From Guptibacillus hwajinpoensis (GTDB lineage Bacteria > Bacillota > Bacilli > Bacillales > Guptibacillaceae), in the NCBI RefSeq assembly GCF_001039475.1, contig NZ_LELK01000004.1, forward strand, positions 232,612-296,611: a stretch of DNA of 64,000 nt, written 5' to 3'. Below are positions 37,406 to 45,539 of the stretch, one piece after another. Under the pieces are notes generated by a model. That model saw only the letters and a list, made by a program, of their open reading frames with translations, was not told where the DNA came from and did no database searches. The stretch's first letter is position 1; each line of letters starts with the position of its first letter. The position numbers and the translations under genes are program-made.

Positions 37406-37635
37406 TTATACACAAAACGAACGTATGTTATCCACACAATGTGGATGAGTGGTGGAAAAGCAAAAAGGAAGCGTTTTTACAAAACATGTAGAAATCTGTG
37501 GAATAACCACTTATTATCCCGAAATAAGCGGGTTTACTAGTCTTTATCAAGTAAGAGGGTGAATAAAGTGGAAGGTATCCACACAAATGTTTGGTATGTG
37601 GATGAAAATGTGGACAGCGATAAATGTTATCCACA
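37406..37635. promoter_or_regulatory. DnaA-box cluster
   Basis: Exact TTATCCACA boxes occur at 37428-37436 and 37627-37635, with TTATACACA at 37406-37414. TGTGGATGA (reverse, one mismatch) occurs at 37440-37448 and 37597-37605, and GTATCCACA at 37575-37583. A further exact reverse box lies inside ywlC at 38350-38358. I recall that B. subtilis also has a DnaA-binding cluster near ywlC. Confidence 0.75.
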
Positions 37636-38617
37636 GATTGTGGAGGCAGCGCAGTTACTAAAACAGAATGAAGTGATCGCTTTTCCAACAGAAACTGTTT
37701 ATGGTCTTGGAGGAAATGCCTTATCTGAAAAGGCTGTCGCAAAAATCTTTGAAGCAAAAGGACGTCCTGCAGACAATCCACTCATTGTACACGTTGCATC
37801 TCGTCCACATGTGGAAAAGTTAGTAACGACTATTCCGAAGCAAGCTGATCAATTAATGAATGCATTCTGGCCAGGTCCATTGACAATTGTCTTACCTGGG
37901 GGAGAGAGTGTGGCATCAAATGTAACAGCTGGTCTTGATACGGTTGCGATTAGAATGCCTGATCATCCGGTCGCACTGGCGTTACTTACGGCAGCGAATT
38001 TGCCACTAGCAGCTCCAAGTGCGAATTTATCTGGTAAACCAAGCCCAACATCGGCGCAACACGTTATTCATGATCTGGATGGTCGGATTGCTGGAGTTGT
38101 GGATGGAGGTTCAACTGGAGTTGGATTGGAATCGACAGTCGTTGATTGTTCTGGCGATATTGTGACGATTCTTAGACCAGGTGGCGTGACGAAAGAGCAG
38201 CTTGAAGAAGTTGTTGGCGAAGTGAAAATTGATCCAGCGCTTAGTGATGATGGCCATCAGCCTAAGTCGCCTGGAGTTAAATATAAGCATTATGCACCGA
38301 CAGCACCGGTTACACTTGTGGATGGTTCTTATTCGTTTATTCAACAAATTGTGGATAAACGAAGAGCAGAAGGACTGAAGGTTGGTGTATTGGCAACAGA
38401 AGAGTCCAAAGAATTATTGAGCGCCGACGTTGTAATACCATGTGGATCTAAAGAGGAGCTTATTACGGTCGCTAATCGATTATATGATGTACTAAGGAAA
38501 TTCGATGAATCGAACGTGGATGAAATATATAGCGAAGTATTTACGCATGAAGGTGTGGGGGCAGCTGTTATGAATCGTTTATCGAAAGCCGCTAACAATC
38601 GAATCATCAAAGAATAA
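37568..38617 (+). CDS. ywlC: L-threonylcarbamoyladenylate synthase (Sua5/YwlC)
   Basis: Makes threonylcarbamoyl-AMP from threonine, bicarbonate and ATP for the t6A37 tRNA modification. The 349 residues have an N-terminal YrdC domain (AFPTETVYGLGGNA near 42, KGRPADNPLIVH near 70) and a C-terminal Sua5 domain (SPGVKYKHYAP linker near 235), so it is the long Sua5 form. GTG at 37568 suits the AGAGGGTGA site better than GTG at 37559. The N-terminal codons contain DnaA boxes. A MITE has inserted immediately after the stop codon. Confidence 0.93.
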   Translation: MEGIHTNVWYVDENVDSDKCYPQIVEAAQLLKQNEVIAFPTETVYGLGGNALSEKAVAKIFEAKGRPADNPLIVHVASRPHVEKLVTTIPKQADQLMNAFWPGPLTIVLPGGESVASNVTAGLDTVAIRMPDHPVALALLTAANLPLAAPSANLSGKPSPTSAQHVIHDLDGRIAGVVDGGSTGVGLESTVVDCSGDIVTILRPGGVTKEQLEEVVGEVKIDPALSDDGHQPKSPGVKYKHYAPTAPVTLVDGSYSFIQQIVDKRRAEGLKVGVLATEESKELLSADVVIPCGSKEELITVANRLYDVLRKFDESNVDEIYSEVFTHEGVGAAVMNRLSKAANNRIIKE

Positions 38618-38622
38618 AAGAA

Positions 38623-38783
38623 GGCTCTTTTCTAAAAGATTGTTGCTTTTAAAACAATTATTGAATAAAACTCAACACTTCGCTGATTGGAGCGCAAGGA
38701 TGCTCACCGCCCGCCCCGCGGAAAGCGAGCATTCTGGAGCGGAAATCAATCACTTATAGCAACAAGTGTCTACGAAAAAAGCC
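38623..38783 (+). mobile_element. Complete short MITE with perfect 8-bp target duplication
   Basis: Ends GGCTCTTTTC and GAAAAAAGCC are inverted repeats with one mismatch in ten. TAAAAGAA flanks both sides (38615-38622 and 38784-38791). The short GC-rich core lies at about 38681-38748. The left duplication includes the ywlC stop codon, and the right one enters the terminator stem. Confidence 0.92.
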
Positions 38784-38785
38784 TA

Positions 38786-38826
38786 AAAGAAAGACCCGCT
38801 TATTATCCTGAGCGGGTCTTTCTAAT
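38786..38826. terminator. Bidirectional terminator between ywlC and the DUF2533-like gene
   Basis: AGAAAGACCCGCT (38788-38800) pairs with AGCGGGTCTTTCT (38811-38823), 13 bp. Confidence 0.88.
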
Positions 38827-38829
38827 TTG

Positions 38830-39087
38830 CTAGCGTCTCTTTTGAACATATTCTTCAATCATGGCGTTCGTTACATAAGTACGTGTTGGAATGCTTCCTT
38901 GTTTCGCAAGTTCATTAATCTGAGAGGCAAGTTCATTGATACGATCTGTTGTGAAAGGTTCGTTTGCTTCACAACGATCAACGGCAGCTGTAATAGCAGC
39001 TTCCCGTTCTTTGTCTAACTGTATAAATAAACTAATCTCGCGGTTTTTTTGGCGAAGCTGATCTGAAATTCCTTTGTGAACGCTCAT
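38830..39087 (-). CDS. Small DUF2533-like protein (YpbS type)
   Basis: An 85-residue, charged, helical, cytosolic protein starting MSVHKGISDQLRQKNREI. The pattern resembles the Bacillus DUF2533/YpbS family from memory, and no function is known. A GAGGTAC-type ribosome site lies upstream. It is convergent with ywlC across a bidirectional terminator and divergent from mntP. In B. subtilis ywlC is followed directly by mntP, so this gene is an insertion in the conserved order. Confidence 0.6.
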   Translation of the reverse strand: MSVHKGISDQLRQKNREISLFIQLDKEREAAITAAVDRCEANEPFTTDRINELASQINELAKQGSIPTRTYVTNAMIEEYVQKRR

Positions 39088-39225
39088 CGTTTTAGTACCT
39101 CCAATTTGGCTCTTCTAAAAGCTTTACCCTTAGTGAGCACTTCTTACTCTATTATTCATTCTTTCCCTTCTAATTTCAAGTGGACACGCATAAATGTTGA
39201 ATAGCACGTCCCGGGAGGAGATGGA

Positions 39226-39783
39226 ATGATTTCCACTGCGTTAATTGGAGAGCTTGCAACGTTAAGCATAATGGCATTTGCTCTCGGTATGGATGCTTTT
39301 TCAGTTGGACTTGGAATGGGAATGATTCCTTTGCGACTTCGCCAAATTGCCAAAATCGGTGCGGTTATTGGCCTGTTTCATATGGGAATGCCACTTGCTG
39401 GCATGTTGATCGGACGTTTCTTATCAGAGCATTTCGGTACAATCGCAACAATGATTGGTGGAGGGTTATTGCTTTTGTTAGGCCTTCAGATGGGACTATC
39501 CTCGCTTTCTTCAAGTGATAAGCCATTCGTAACACCACTAGGTTTTGGTTTACTGCTTTTTTCATTAAGTGTTAGCCTTGATAGTTTTTCAGTTGGGTTA
39601 AGTCTCGGAATTTACGGTGCACGCGTTTTTGTAACGATTATCCTGTTCGGTATTATCAGTATGATGTTAACTTGGGCAGGCTTAATGATGGGACGCAAAT
39701 TTCAGCATTACATCGGATCATACAGCGAGTTGCTTGGCGGTTGTATTCTATTTGGTTTTGGACTTAAACTACTCATTATATAA
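39226..39783 (+). CDS. mntP: Manganese efflux pump MntP (YwlD)
   Basis: Six-segment membrane protein exporting Mn2+. The 185 residues form an internal duplication with the acidic motifs [14 protein letters not shown] near 20-33 and [12 protein letters not shown] near 119-130, the Asp residues of which are metal ligands in this family. GGGAGGAG precedes the ATG. It occupies the place of B. subtilis ywlD between ywlC and ywlE. No yybP-ykoY manganese riboswitch was recognised in the 138 bp upstream. Confidence 0.93.
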   Translation: MISTALIGELATLSIMAFALGMDAFSVGLGMGMIPLRLRQIAKIGAVIGLFHMGMPLAGMLIGRFLSEHFGTIATMIGGGLLLLLGLQMGLSSLSSSDKPFVTPLGFGLLLFSLSVSLDSFSVGLSLGIYGARVFVTIILFGIISMMLTWAGLMMGRKFQHYIGSYSELLGGCILFGFGLKLLII

Positions 39784-39787
39784 AAAA

Positions 39788-40014
39788 GGCTTTCTTCGGA
39801 GACATAGTTGCGATAAGAGTAGGGGTTGGTTTCCACTCCAGGATGCTCGCTTTCCGCGGGGCGGGCGGTGAGCCTCCTCGTCGCTAACGCTCCTGTGGGG
39901 TTTCACCTGTCCCGCTAGTCCCGCAGGAGTCGAGCACCTTCCGTTCCAACCAACCTTGAAGTGTTACTTTCTATACCAAATCCCTTAAAAAACAACCATC
40001 TTCAAGAAAAAGCC
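39788..40014 (-). mobile_element. MITE with long core, reverse orientation
   Basis: Starts GGCTTTCTTC and ends GAAAAAGCC; the long GC-rich core is at about 39825-39957. Flanking octamers (39780-39787 and 40015-40022) agree at 6 of 8 positions. It lies between mntP and the terminator of the hfl genes. Confidence 0.75.
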
Positions 40015-40018
40015 CTTA

Positions 40019-40050
40019 AAAAAAGCCGCTGAGAACTCAGCGGCTTTTTC
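40019..40050 (-). terminator. Terminator of hflKC
   Basis: AAAAGCCGCTGAG and CTCAGCGGCTTTT, with A-tract to the left that reads as T-tract on the minus strand. Confidence 0.88.
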
Positions 40051-40057
40051 TTTGGGG

Positions 40058-40990
40058 TTAATCGGTAATCCCTTGTAGTAATCTCGCATATGGAGAATCA
40101 GCTGGCAGCATAATAACCGTTTCATCATTCAACGTCGTCTTATAAGATTCGAGTGTTCGGTATAGCTCATAGAACGCTGGATCTTTACTAAAGGCTTTGT
40201 TGTAGATCTTCGCTGCTTCTGATTCACCTTCGGCTCGAATTTCCTGAGCATCAGCATCAGCTTTTGCTAGAATCGTAGCGACTTCTTTATCGGTTTCTGC
40301 TTTAATACGGTCTGAATCAGCGTCACCTTGCGATAAGTATTCCTGAGCTTTCGATTCCCGTTCTGAAATCATACGTTGGAAAACGGATTGTTCGTTCGCA
40401 TCAGGGAGGTCCGTTCGCTTCATTCGTACATCCGTTACATGAATGCCATAAGCATCACGCTCAAGCAACTTATTAACACGTTCACGTACGTTGTCATTGA
40501 AACTACCTCGATTTGATTTTTCTTCGTTAATGATTTCTTCGTATTCCAGTTGCCCTAGTTCTGAACGAATCACAGAGAAAATGAATTCTCCCATTTTCGC
40601 TTCTGCGTTTTCGATTGTCCTCGCGTTTGTAATCATATCCTTTGGATCGCTTACAGACCAGACAGCATAATTATCAACGGTCATTCGCTTTTTATCTTTC
40701 GTTGTAATTTCCTCAGGATTCACATCGTAAAGCATTTGGTATTTTGGAAGAGTTGTCGTTGATTGGATAAATGGAATTTTGAATTTTAATCCAGGCTCCG
40801 TTTCAATTTTGACAACATCACCAAACTGTCGAATAACTTTATATTCTCCTTCTTTCACGACGAACACTGTGCTGAAAATCGAGCCGATGATGATGATAAG
40901 CAGAACGATAAGCAATGCGTTTTTAACGATTTTACGAGGATTCATGTTCCGGCGATGCTCATCCATATTAAAAACGTTTTGATCACTCAT
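40058..40990 (-). CDS. hflC: HflC-like SPFH-domain membrane protein
   Basis: About 310 residues: a cytosolic N-terminal tail, one membrane segment (about residues 22-43), then a prohibitin-homology (SPFH) domain and a long coiled coil rich in Glu and Ala (about 200-260). In E. coli HflK and HflC surround FtsH and modulate proteolysis. ATG at 40990 overlaps the hflK stop and follows GGGAAG; GTG at 40999 is an alternative. It is translationally coupled to hflK. The role in Gram-positive bacteria is unproven. Confidence 0.88.
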   Translation of the reverse strand: MSDQNVFNMDEHRRNMNPRKIVKNALLIVLLIIIIGSIFSTVFVVKEGEYKVIRQFGDVVKIETEPGLKFKIPFIQSTTTLPKYQMLYDVNPEEITTKDKKRMTVDNYAVWSVSDPKDMITNARTIENAEAKMGEFIFSVIRSELGQLEYEEIINEEKSNRGSFNDNVRERVNKLLERDAYGIHVTDVRMKRTDLPDANEQSVFQRMISERESKAQEYLSQGDADSDRIKAETDKEVATILAKADADAQEIRAEGESEAAKIYNKAFSKDPAFYELYRTLESYKTTLNDETVIMLPADSPYARLLQGITD

Positions 40991-41948
40991 TCGTTTCACT
41001 TCCCTTCGGCTTTTCAGTCGTCGTTTTGTTTTCTTTCGCCGGCTGAATTGGCAGGTACTTTACCGTATCTCCGCCTTCATCTGTAATATAAATTTTCGTA
41101 TCAGGAAGAACTTCCTCAAGCGTCTCGAGCACAAGTCGCTGTCGTGTAATATCAGGGTTGTCTTTAAATTCGTTGTATAATGCATTAAATGTAGCGACGT
41201 CCCCGCGAGCTTGCTCGATACGCTGCGCTTTATCTCCTTCAGCTCGAGAGATCCGTGCATCTTTTTGGCCTTCTACAACGCTTAGTTCTTGATTCTTGTA
41301 TTTTCTAGCACCATAAATTGTTGTTTCCTTCTGCTCACGAGCATCTACAACGTTCGTAAATGCTTTACGTACTTCATCATTCGGAAGTTCAACATCCTGG
41401 AGCTTTACATCTAGAATGGAGATTCCAATCTCATAGCGATCAATTAATTTTGTTAGGATATCACGCACATTTCCTTCAATCTCCGCTTTACCTGATGTAA
41501 GCGCTTCGTCTATTTCAGAGCTTCCAATAACGCCACGTAGAGAAGCGGATGTTGCGTTATAAAGAATTTCTTTCGGTTCATCTGAATAGTAGAGGAATTG
41601 TTTTGGGTTCGTAATTCGCCACTGAACTACGAGGTCGGCGAGAACAATATTCTCATCCCCTGTGACCATTTTTGTTTCTTCTGGATAATCAACGATCTCC
41701 CCATCTTCTTCATCATAGCCGAATGTTAAGCTGAACGTTTCTCTTGGTAGAATGTCAACCTGTTGTATCGGCCACGGTAACTTGAAGTGAAGCCCGGCTT
41801 CGCTAATTTCTTCATCTACCTTTCCAAATGTCATGATAACCGCCTGTTCAGATTCGTCGACTGTATACCAGCTTGTAACAAGAATAACCCCTAGTAAAAG
41901 AAACAGTACGATGGATCCGGATAGGATGACGATTTTTCTTTGAGACAT
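40983..41948 (-). CDS. hflK: HflK-like SPFH-domain membrane protein
   Basis: A 321-residue partner of HflC starting MSQRKIVILSGSIV, with one N-terminal membrane segment (about 5-26), an SPFH domain, and a coiled coil, ending in a Lys/Glu-rich tail. AAGGGGGG lies 7 bases before the chosen ATG; the frame is open 123 bases further, but that part is not conserved. HflK-HflC form a large membrane assembly in E. coli. The pair interrupts the B. subtilis order mntP-ywlE. Confidence 0.88.
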   Translation of the reverse strand: MSQRKIVILSGSIVLFLLLGVILVTSWYTVDESEQAVIMTFGKVDEEISEAGLHFKLPWPIQQVDILPRETFSLTFGYDEEDGEIVDYPEETKMVTGDENIVLADLVVQWRITNPKQFLYYSDEPKEILYNATSASLRGVIGSSEIDEALTSGKAEIEGNVRDILTKLIDRYEIGISILDVKLQDVELPNDEVRKAFTNVVDAREQKETTIYGARKYKNQELSVVEGQKDARISRAEGDKAQRIEQARGDVATFNALYNEFKDNPDITRQRLVLETLEEVLPDTKIYITDEGGDTVKYLPIQPAKENKTTTEKPKGSETNE

Positions 41949-42102
41949 ATGATTTCCCCCCTTGATTTGCTTATAACAAGTATTACGTCTAGTTAACAAA
42001 AAGGTTTCAGAATTCCCATCATTTTTCACATTTATTCTCGCTTGATAGAGGGTGGATTTATCCATCGTCATCTCTCATAATAAAGAGAGAAGGGAAGTGG
42101 TC

Positions 42103-42735
42103 ATGGTGAGAGTATTATTTGTCTGCACAGGAAACACATGCCGCAGTCCAATGGCTGAAGTGGTTTTAAAGAATAAAGACGTTGCGATTGAAGCGAAATC
42201 AGCAGGCGTTTTTGCGGCGAACGGTTCGCCAGCTAGTCGTCAGGTTGAGATTCTTTTTGAAGAGAAGAATATTCCGTTCGCGCATACTGCGCAAATGCTC
42301 GATCGACGGCTTGCAGAGTGGGGAGACATCGTGTTGACGATGACAAGTAGTCATAAAGCGCTCGTCCTTCGAGATTTCCCAGAGCTTGCTGAGAACGTAT
42401 ATACATTGAAAGAATTTGCAGTTGGTGAGGACGAAGAGAAATACAATGAGTATCATCAGAAAGCGGCTGAAGTTGAAATGAAGCGTGCGGCTTTTCTGCA
42501 TGATATTACGAGCTTCGAAGGTGAAGCAGAACAAACAAAGCGTCAGCAGTTTGAAGAAGAGCTAAAGAAGGATCTTGAAGAACTCCAATTGCTCCAGTCC
42601 AAGCTTCCTTCATTAGATATTTCCGATCCATTCGGCGGTACAATTGAGCAGTATCGGGAAACCTATGCTGAAATAGAAGCCGCAATAGATCGAATGGTTG
42701 AAAAAATAAATAACGACAATGGTTTGGAGGAATAA
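42103..42735 (+). CDS. ywlE: Low-molecular-weight phosphatase, YwlE-like (arginine phosphatase) with internal insert
   Basis: YwlE removes phosphate from protein arginine, opposing McsB. The P-loop CX5R is at Cys8-Arg14 (CTGNTCRS) and the catalytic Asp is in DPFGG at 175. The product has 210 residues against about 150 for B. subtilis YwlE: residues ~110-173 are an extra Glu/Lys/Gln-rich, probably helical-hairpin insert just before the DPFGG loop. ATG at 42103 is preceded by GAAGGGAAG; the frame opens at 42052 without homology. The next gene, rpiB, follows by 2 bases. Confidence 0.9.
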   Translation: MVRVLFVCTGNTCRSPMAEVVLKNKDVAIEAKSAGVFAANGSPASRQVEILFEEKNIPFAHTAQMLDRRLAEWGDIVLTMTSSHKALVLRDFPELAENVYTLKEFAVGEDEEKYNEYHQKAAEVEMKRAAFLHDITSFEGEAEQTKRQQFEEELKKDLEELQLLQSKLPSLDISDPFGGTIEQYRETYAEIEAAIDRMVEKINNDNGLEE

Positions 42736-42737
42736 TC

Positions 42738-43181
42738 ATGCGAGTAGCTATTGGAGCAGATCATGCAGGTGTAAACATTAAGGAAGATATCATCCATATT
42801 ATTAAAGAACTTGGCATGGACGTCATTGATCTCGGGTGTGATTGCAATGAATCAGTCGATTACCCGGATTATGCTATTCCGGTTGCTGAAAAAGTAGCTT
42901 CTGGTGAAGCAGACCGAGGCATTCTAATTTGTGGAACGGGTATCGGAATGTCGATTGCCGCTAACAAAGTGAGTGGCATTCGCTGTGCCCTTGTCCATGA
43001 TCTCTTCAGTGCGAAAGCAACGAGACTCCACAATGACTCGAATGTGCTTGCAATGGGTGAACGCATCATTGGACCTGGTCTTGCTTCAGAAATTGCAAAG
43101 GTGTGGCTAGAAACTGAGTATGAAGCAGGTCGTCATGCAAAACGTGTTAGTAAAATAACAGAGTATGAAGCAAGAGCATAA
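42738..43181 (+). CDS. rpiB: Ribose-5-phosphate isomerase B
   Basis: Interconverts ribose-5-phosphate and ribulose-5-phosphate. The 147 residues show GADHAG near residue 6, the catalytic Cys region ICGTGIGMSIAANK near 70, and HNDSNVLAMGER near 100. RpiB/LacAB family, full length. Its GGAGG ribosome site lies in the end of ywlE, so the genes are cotranscribed. Confidence 0.96.
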   Translation: MRVAIGADHAGVNIKEDIIHIIKELGMDVIDLGCDCNESVDYPDYAIPVAEKVASGEADRGILICGTGIGMSIAANKVSGIRCALVHDLFSAKATRLHNDSNVLAMGERIIGPGLASEIAKVWLETEYEAGRHAKRVSKITEYEARA

Positions 43182-43194
43182 GGAGGCGTTACGT

Positions 43195-43767
43195 ATGGAG
43201 GAACAAACAGTCCGTAATCTAGCGCAGCATACGCTTGAAGCGCTACAAGATCTGCAAGTGGATGCCCGTCTTTCGAATCGTCACTTACTTGTAATTGGGA
43301 TGAGTTCAAGTGAAGTTATTGGTGAGCGAATCGGTACAGCCGGTACAACTTCTGCTGCTGAAGTTATCTACGAAAGTGTTCAATCCTTTCAGAAGGAAAC
43401 GGGCGTTCAGCTTGCGTTTCAATGCTGTGAGCATTTAAATCGTGCTCTTGTTGTGGAACGAGAGACAGCTTATGCGAAAGGCTATGATATTGTAGCGGCT
43501 GTTCCGACGATGCGAGCGGGTGGCTCCATGGCAACGCTTGCCTATTCGCAGTTGAGTGATCCTGTCCTTGTTGAGTTCATTTCTGCTGATGCCGGAATCG
43601 ACATTGGTGATACGTTTATTGGTATGCACATTCGACATGTGGCAGTACCAGTAAGAAGCAGACATAAGTCAATTGGACATGCGCACTTAACGATGGCCAG
43701 GTCAAGACCTAAGTTAATAGGGGGAGAACGAGCGTCATATCTTGGGAAAAATGAACACTGTTTTTAG
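43195..43767 (+). CDS. ywlG: DUF436 family protein (YwlG)
   Basis: A 190-residue protein of the TIGR01440/DUF436 family with the conserved GMSSSEVIGERIGTAGT stretch near residue 35, FQCCEHLNRALVVER near 82, and RAGGSMATLAY near 110. The function is unknown; the fold is suspected to be phosphosugar-binding. ATG at 43195 follows AAGGAGG at the end of rpiB. Neighbours rpiB and glyA are as in B. subtilis. Confidence 0.88.
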   Translation: MEEQTVRNLAQHTLEALQDLQVDARLSNRHLLVIGMSSSEVIGERIGTAGTTSAAEVIYESVQSFQKETGVQLAFQCCEHLNRALVVERETAYAKGYDIVAAVPTMRAGGSMATLAYSQLSDPVLVEFISADAGIDIGDTFIGMHIRHVAVPVRSRHKSIGHAHLTMARSRPKLIGGERASYLGKNEHCF

Positions 43768-43771
43768 TCTT

Positions 43772-43784
43772 AAAACCGAACAAT
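43772..43784 (+). promoter_or_regulatory. PurR box upstream of glyA
   Basis: AAAACCGAACAAT fits the PurBox consensus AWWWCCGAACWWT at every position, 41 bp before the glyA -10. glyA is in the PurR regulon of B. subtilis. A second inverted box is not clear. Confidence 0.6.
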
Positions 43785-43824
43785 AATTTACTTCATTAAT
43801 TCAATATACGGTTCCGTACTTCTA

Positions 43825-43833
43825 TGGTACAAT
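43825..43833 (+). promoter_or_regulatory. Extended -10 of the glyA promoter
   Basis: TGGTACAAT is a TGn-extended -10; no good -35 is seen. Confidence 0.5.
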
Positions 43834-43904
43834 GCAAACTAGATTGAATCACTCCTGTTCGTGCAAACGAATGGAAATTTGTGTGGGATGGAAAGGGGAT
43901 ATCA

Positions 43905-45152
43905 ATGCAAAACCTAGCAAAGCAGGATCAAGAACTTTTACAGGCAATGAAAGATGAGCTTGGCAGACAGCGCAGCAAGATAGAACTAATCGCATCAGAG
44001 AACTTTGTGTCACAAGCCGTTATGGAGGCACAGGGGTCTGTTCTTACAAACAAATATGCGGAAGGCTATCCTGGTCGCCGTTATTATGGTGGTTGTGAAT
44101 ATGTCGATGTCGCTGAAAATATTGCAAGAGATCGCGCGAAGCAGTTATTTGGTGCAGATCATGTCAACGTTCAGCCTCACTCAGGTGCACAGGCGAATAT
44201 GGCTGTTTATTTCACGATCCTTGAGCAGGGAGATACTGTTCTAGGAATGAACCTTTCACACGGTGGACATCTCACACACGGAAGTCCAGTTAACTTCAGT
44301 GGTGTCCAGTATAACTTCGTTGAGTATGGCGTAGACAAAGACTCCGAGCGCATTAACTATGATGATGTTCTTGAGAAAGCAAAAACACATCGTCCGAAAT
44401 TGATTGTAGCTGGTGCAAGTGCTTATCCACGTGAAATCGATTTTAAACGATTCCGTGAAATTGCAGATGAAGTAGATGCTTACTTAATGGTCGATATGGC
44501 GCATATCGCTGGACTAGTTGCTACAGGTCATCACCAGAATCCTGTTCCATATGCAGACTTTGTTACAACGACAACACACAAAACGCTTCGCGGCCCTCGC
44601 GGAGGAATGATCCTCTGTAAAGAAGAGTACGCGAAGAAGATTGATAAGTCGATTTTCCCTGGTATCCAGGGTGGACCGCTTATGCACGTGATTGCTGCTA
44701 AAGCAGCTGCATTTGGTGAAGCACTTTCTGATGATTTCAAAACTTATTCTGAGAACGTAATTGCTAATGCAAGAAAGTTAGCTTCCGCTCTTGAAAAAGA
44801 AGGCATCAACCTTGTATCGAATGGTACAGATAACCACCTAGTGCTTCTAAATCTACAGAGCCTTGATATTACAGGTAAAGTAGCTGAAAAAGCTCTTGAT
44901 GATATTGGAATTACAACAAACAAGAATACAATTCCATTTGATCCACAAAGCCCATTTGTTACAAGCGGTCTAAGAATTGGTACAGCAGCCGTAACATCTC
45001 GTGGTTTTGGAGAAGCGGAAATGGTAGAAATCGCAAGCATCATCGGCGACGTACTTAAAGAGCTTGAGAACGAAGAAGTTCTTAAAAAAGCTGAAGAACG
45101 TGTTCAAGCACTAACTGACAAATTCCCAATGTATGAGGAACTAACTTATTAA
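43905..45152 (+). CDS. glyA: Serine hydroxymethyltransferase
   Basis: PLP enzyme converting serine and tetrahydrofolate to glycine and 5,10-methylene-THF. The 415 residues match B. subtilis GlyA. The PLP Lys226 is in [21 protein letters not shown] near 93 and [10 protein letters not shown] near 47 are signature segments. ATG at 43905 follows GGAAAGGGG; the frame is open to 43881 without homology. A PurR box upstream suggests control by purine supply. Confidence 0.98.
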   Translation: MQNLAKQDQELLQAMKDELGRQRSKIELIASENFVSQAVMEAQGSVLTNKYAEGYPGRRYYGGCEYVDVAENIARDRAKQLFGADHVNVQPHSGAQANMAVYFTILEQGDTVLGMNLSHGGHLTHGSPVNFSGVQYNFVEYGVDKDSERINYDDVLEKAKTHRPKLIVAGASAYPREIDFKRFREIADEVDAYLMVDMAHIAGLVATGHHQNPVPYADFVTTTTHKTLRGPRGGMILCKEEYAKKIDKSIFPGIQGGPLMHVIAAKAAAFGEALSDDFKTYSENVIANARKLASALEKEGINLVSNGTDNHLVLLNLQSLDITGKVAEKALDDIGITTNKNTIPFDPQSPFVTSGLRIGTAAVTSRGFGEAEMVEIASIIGDVLKELENEEVLKKAEERVQALTDKFPMYEELTY

Positions 45153-45180
45153 ATGTAGTGGTGTTAATTAAAAGAGCCAC

Positions 45181-45350
45181 ACTTGGCAGATTGAAACGGA
45201 AGGATGCTCGACTCCTGCGGGACAAGCGGGACAGGTGAGACCCCACAGGAGCGTTAGCGACGAGGAGGCTCACCGCCCGCCCCGCGGAAAGCGAGCATCC
45301 TGGAGTGGAAATCAACCACTTTTATAGAAACAACGTCTACGAAGGCAGCC
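45181..45350 (+). mobile_element. MITE copy with long core; left arm not recognised
   Basis: Core at about 45187-45317 (GGATGCTCG/CGAGCATCC outer stem), right arm to AGCC at 45350 resembling the 38.7 kb copy. No left inverted end or target duplication was found. Confidence 0.75.
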
Positions 45351-45363
45351 TTATATAGTTTCT

Positions 45364-45397
45364 AAAGCCGGAAGAAGCACAAACTTCCGGCTTTTTT
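45364..45397 (+). terminator. Terminator of glyA
   Basis: AAAGCCGGAAG pairs with CTTCCGGCTTT, followed by TTTT. The repeat at 45181-45350 separates it from the glyA stop. The 140 bp to upp hold no recognised feature. Confidence 0.85.
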
Positions 45398-45539
45398 ATA
45401 GGGCTAACGGAAACTTTTAAGCGGAAAGTATAATTGTGAATATTTCATCATCTTAGAAAGCCTTGAACCGAAGCGTGTTTTTCTGTAAAATTGCCAAGAA
45501 GATTTGTGAACGAAATTAAAGAAAAGGGGAGTGCATACG

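Noticed and set aside
39088-39225. yybP-ykoY manganese riboswitch before mntP
   Set aside because: The gap is only 138 bp, shared with a divergent gene, and shows none of the conserved riboswitch loops.
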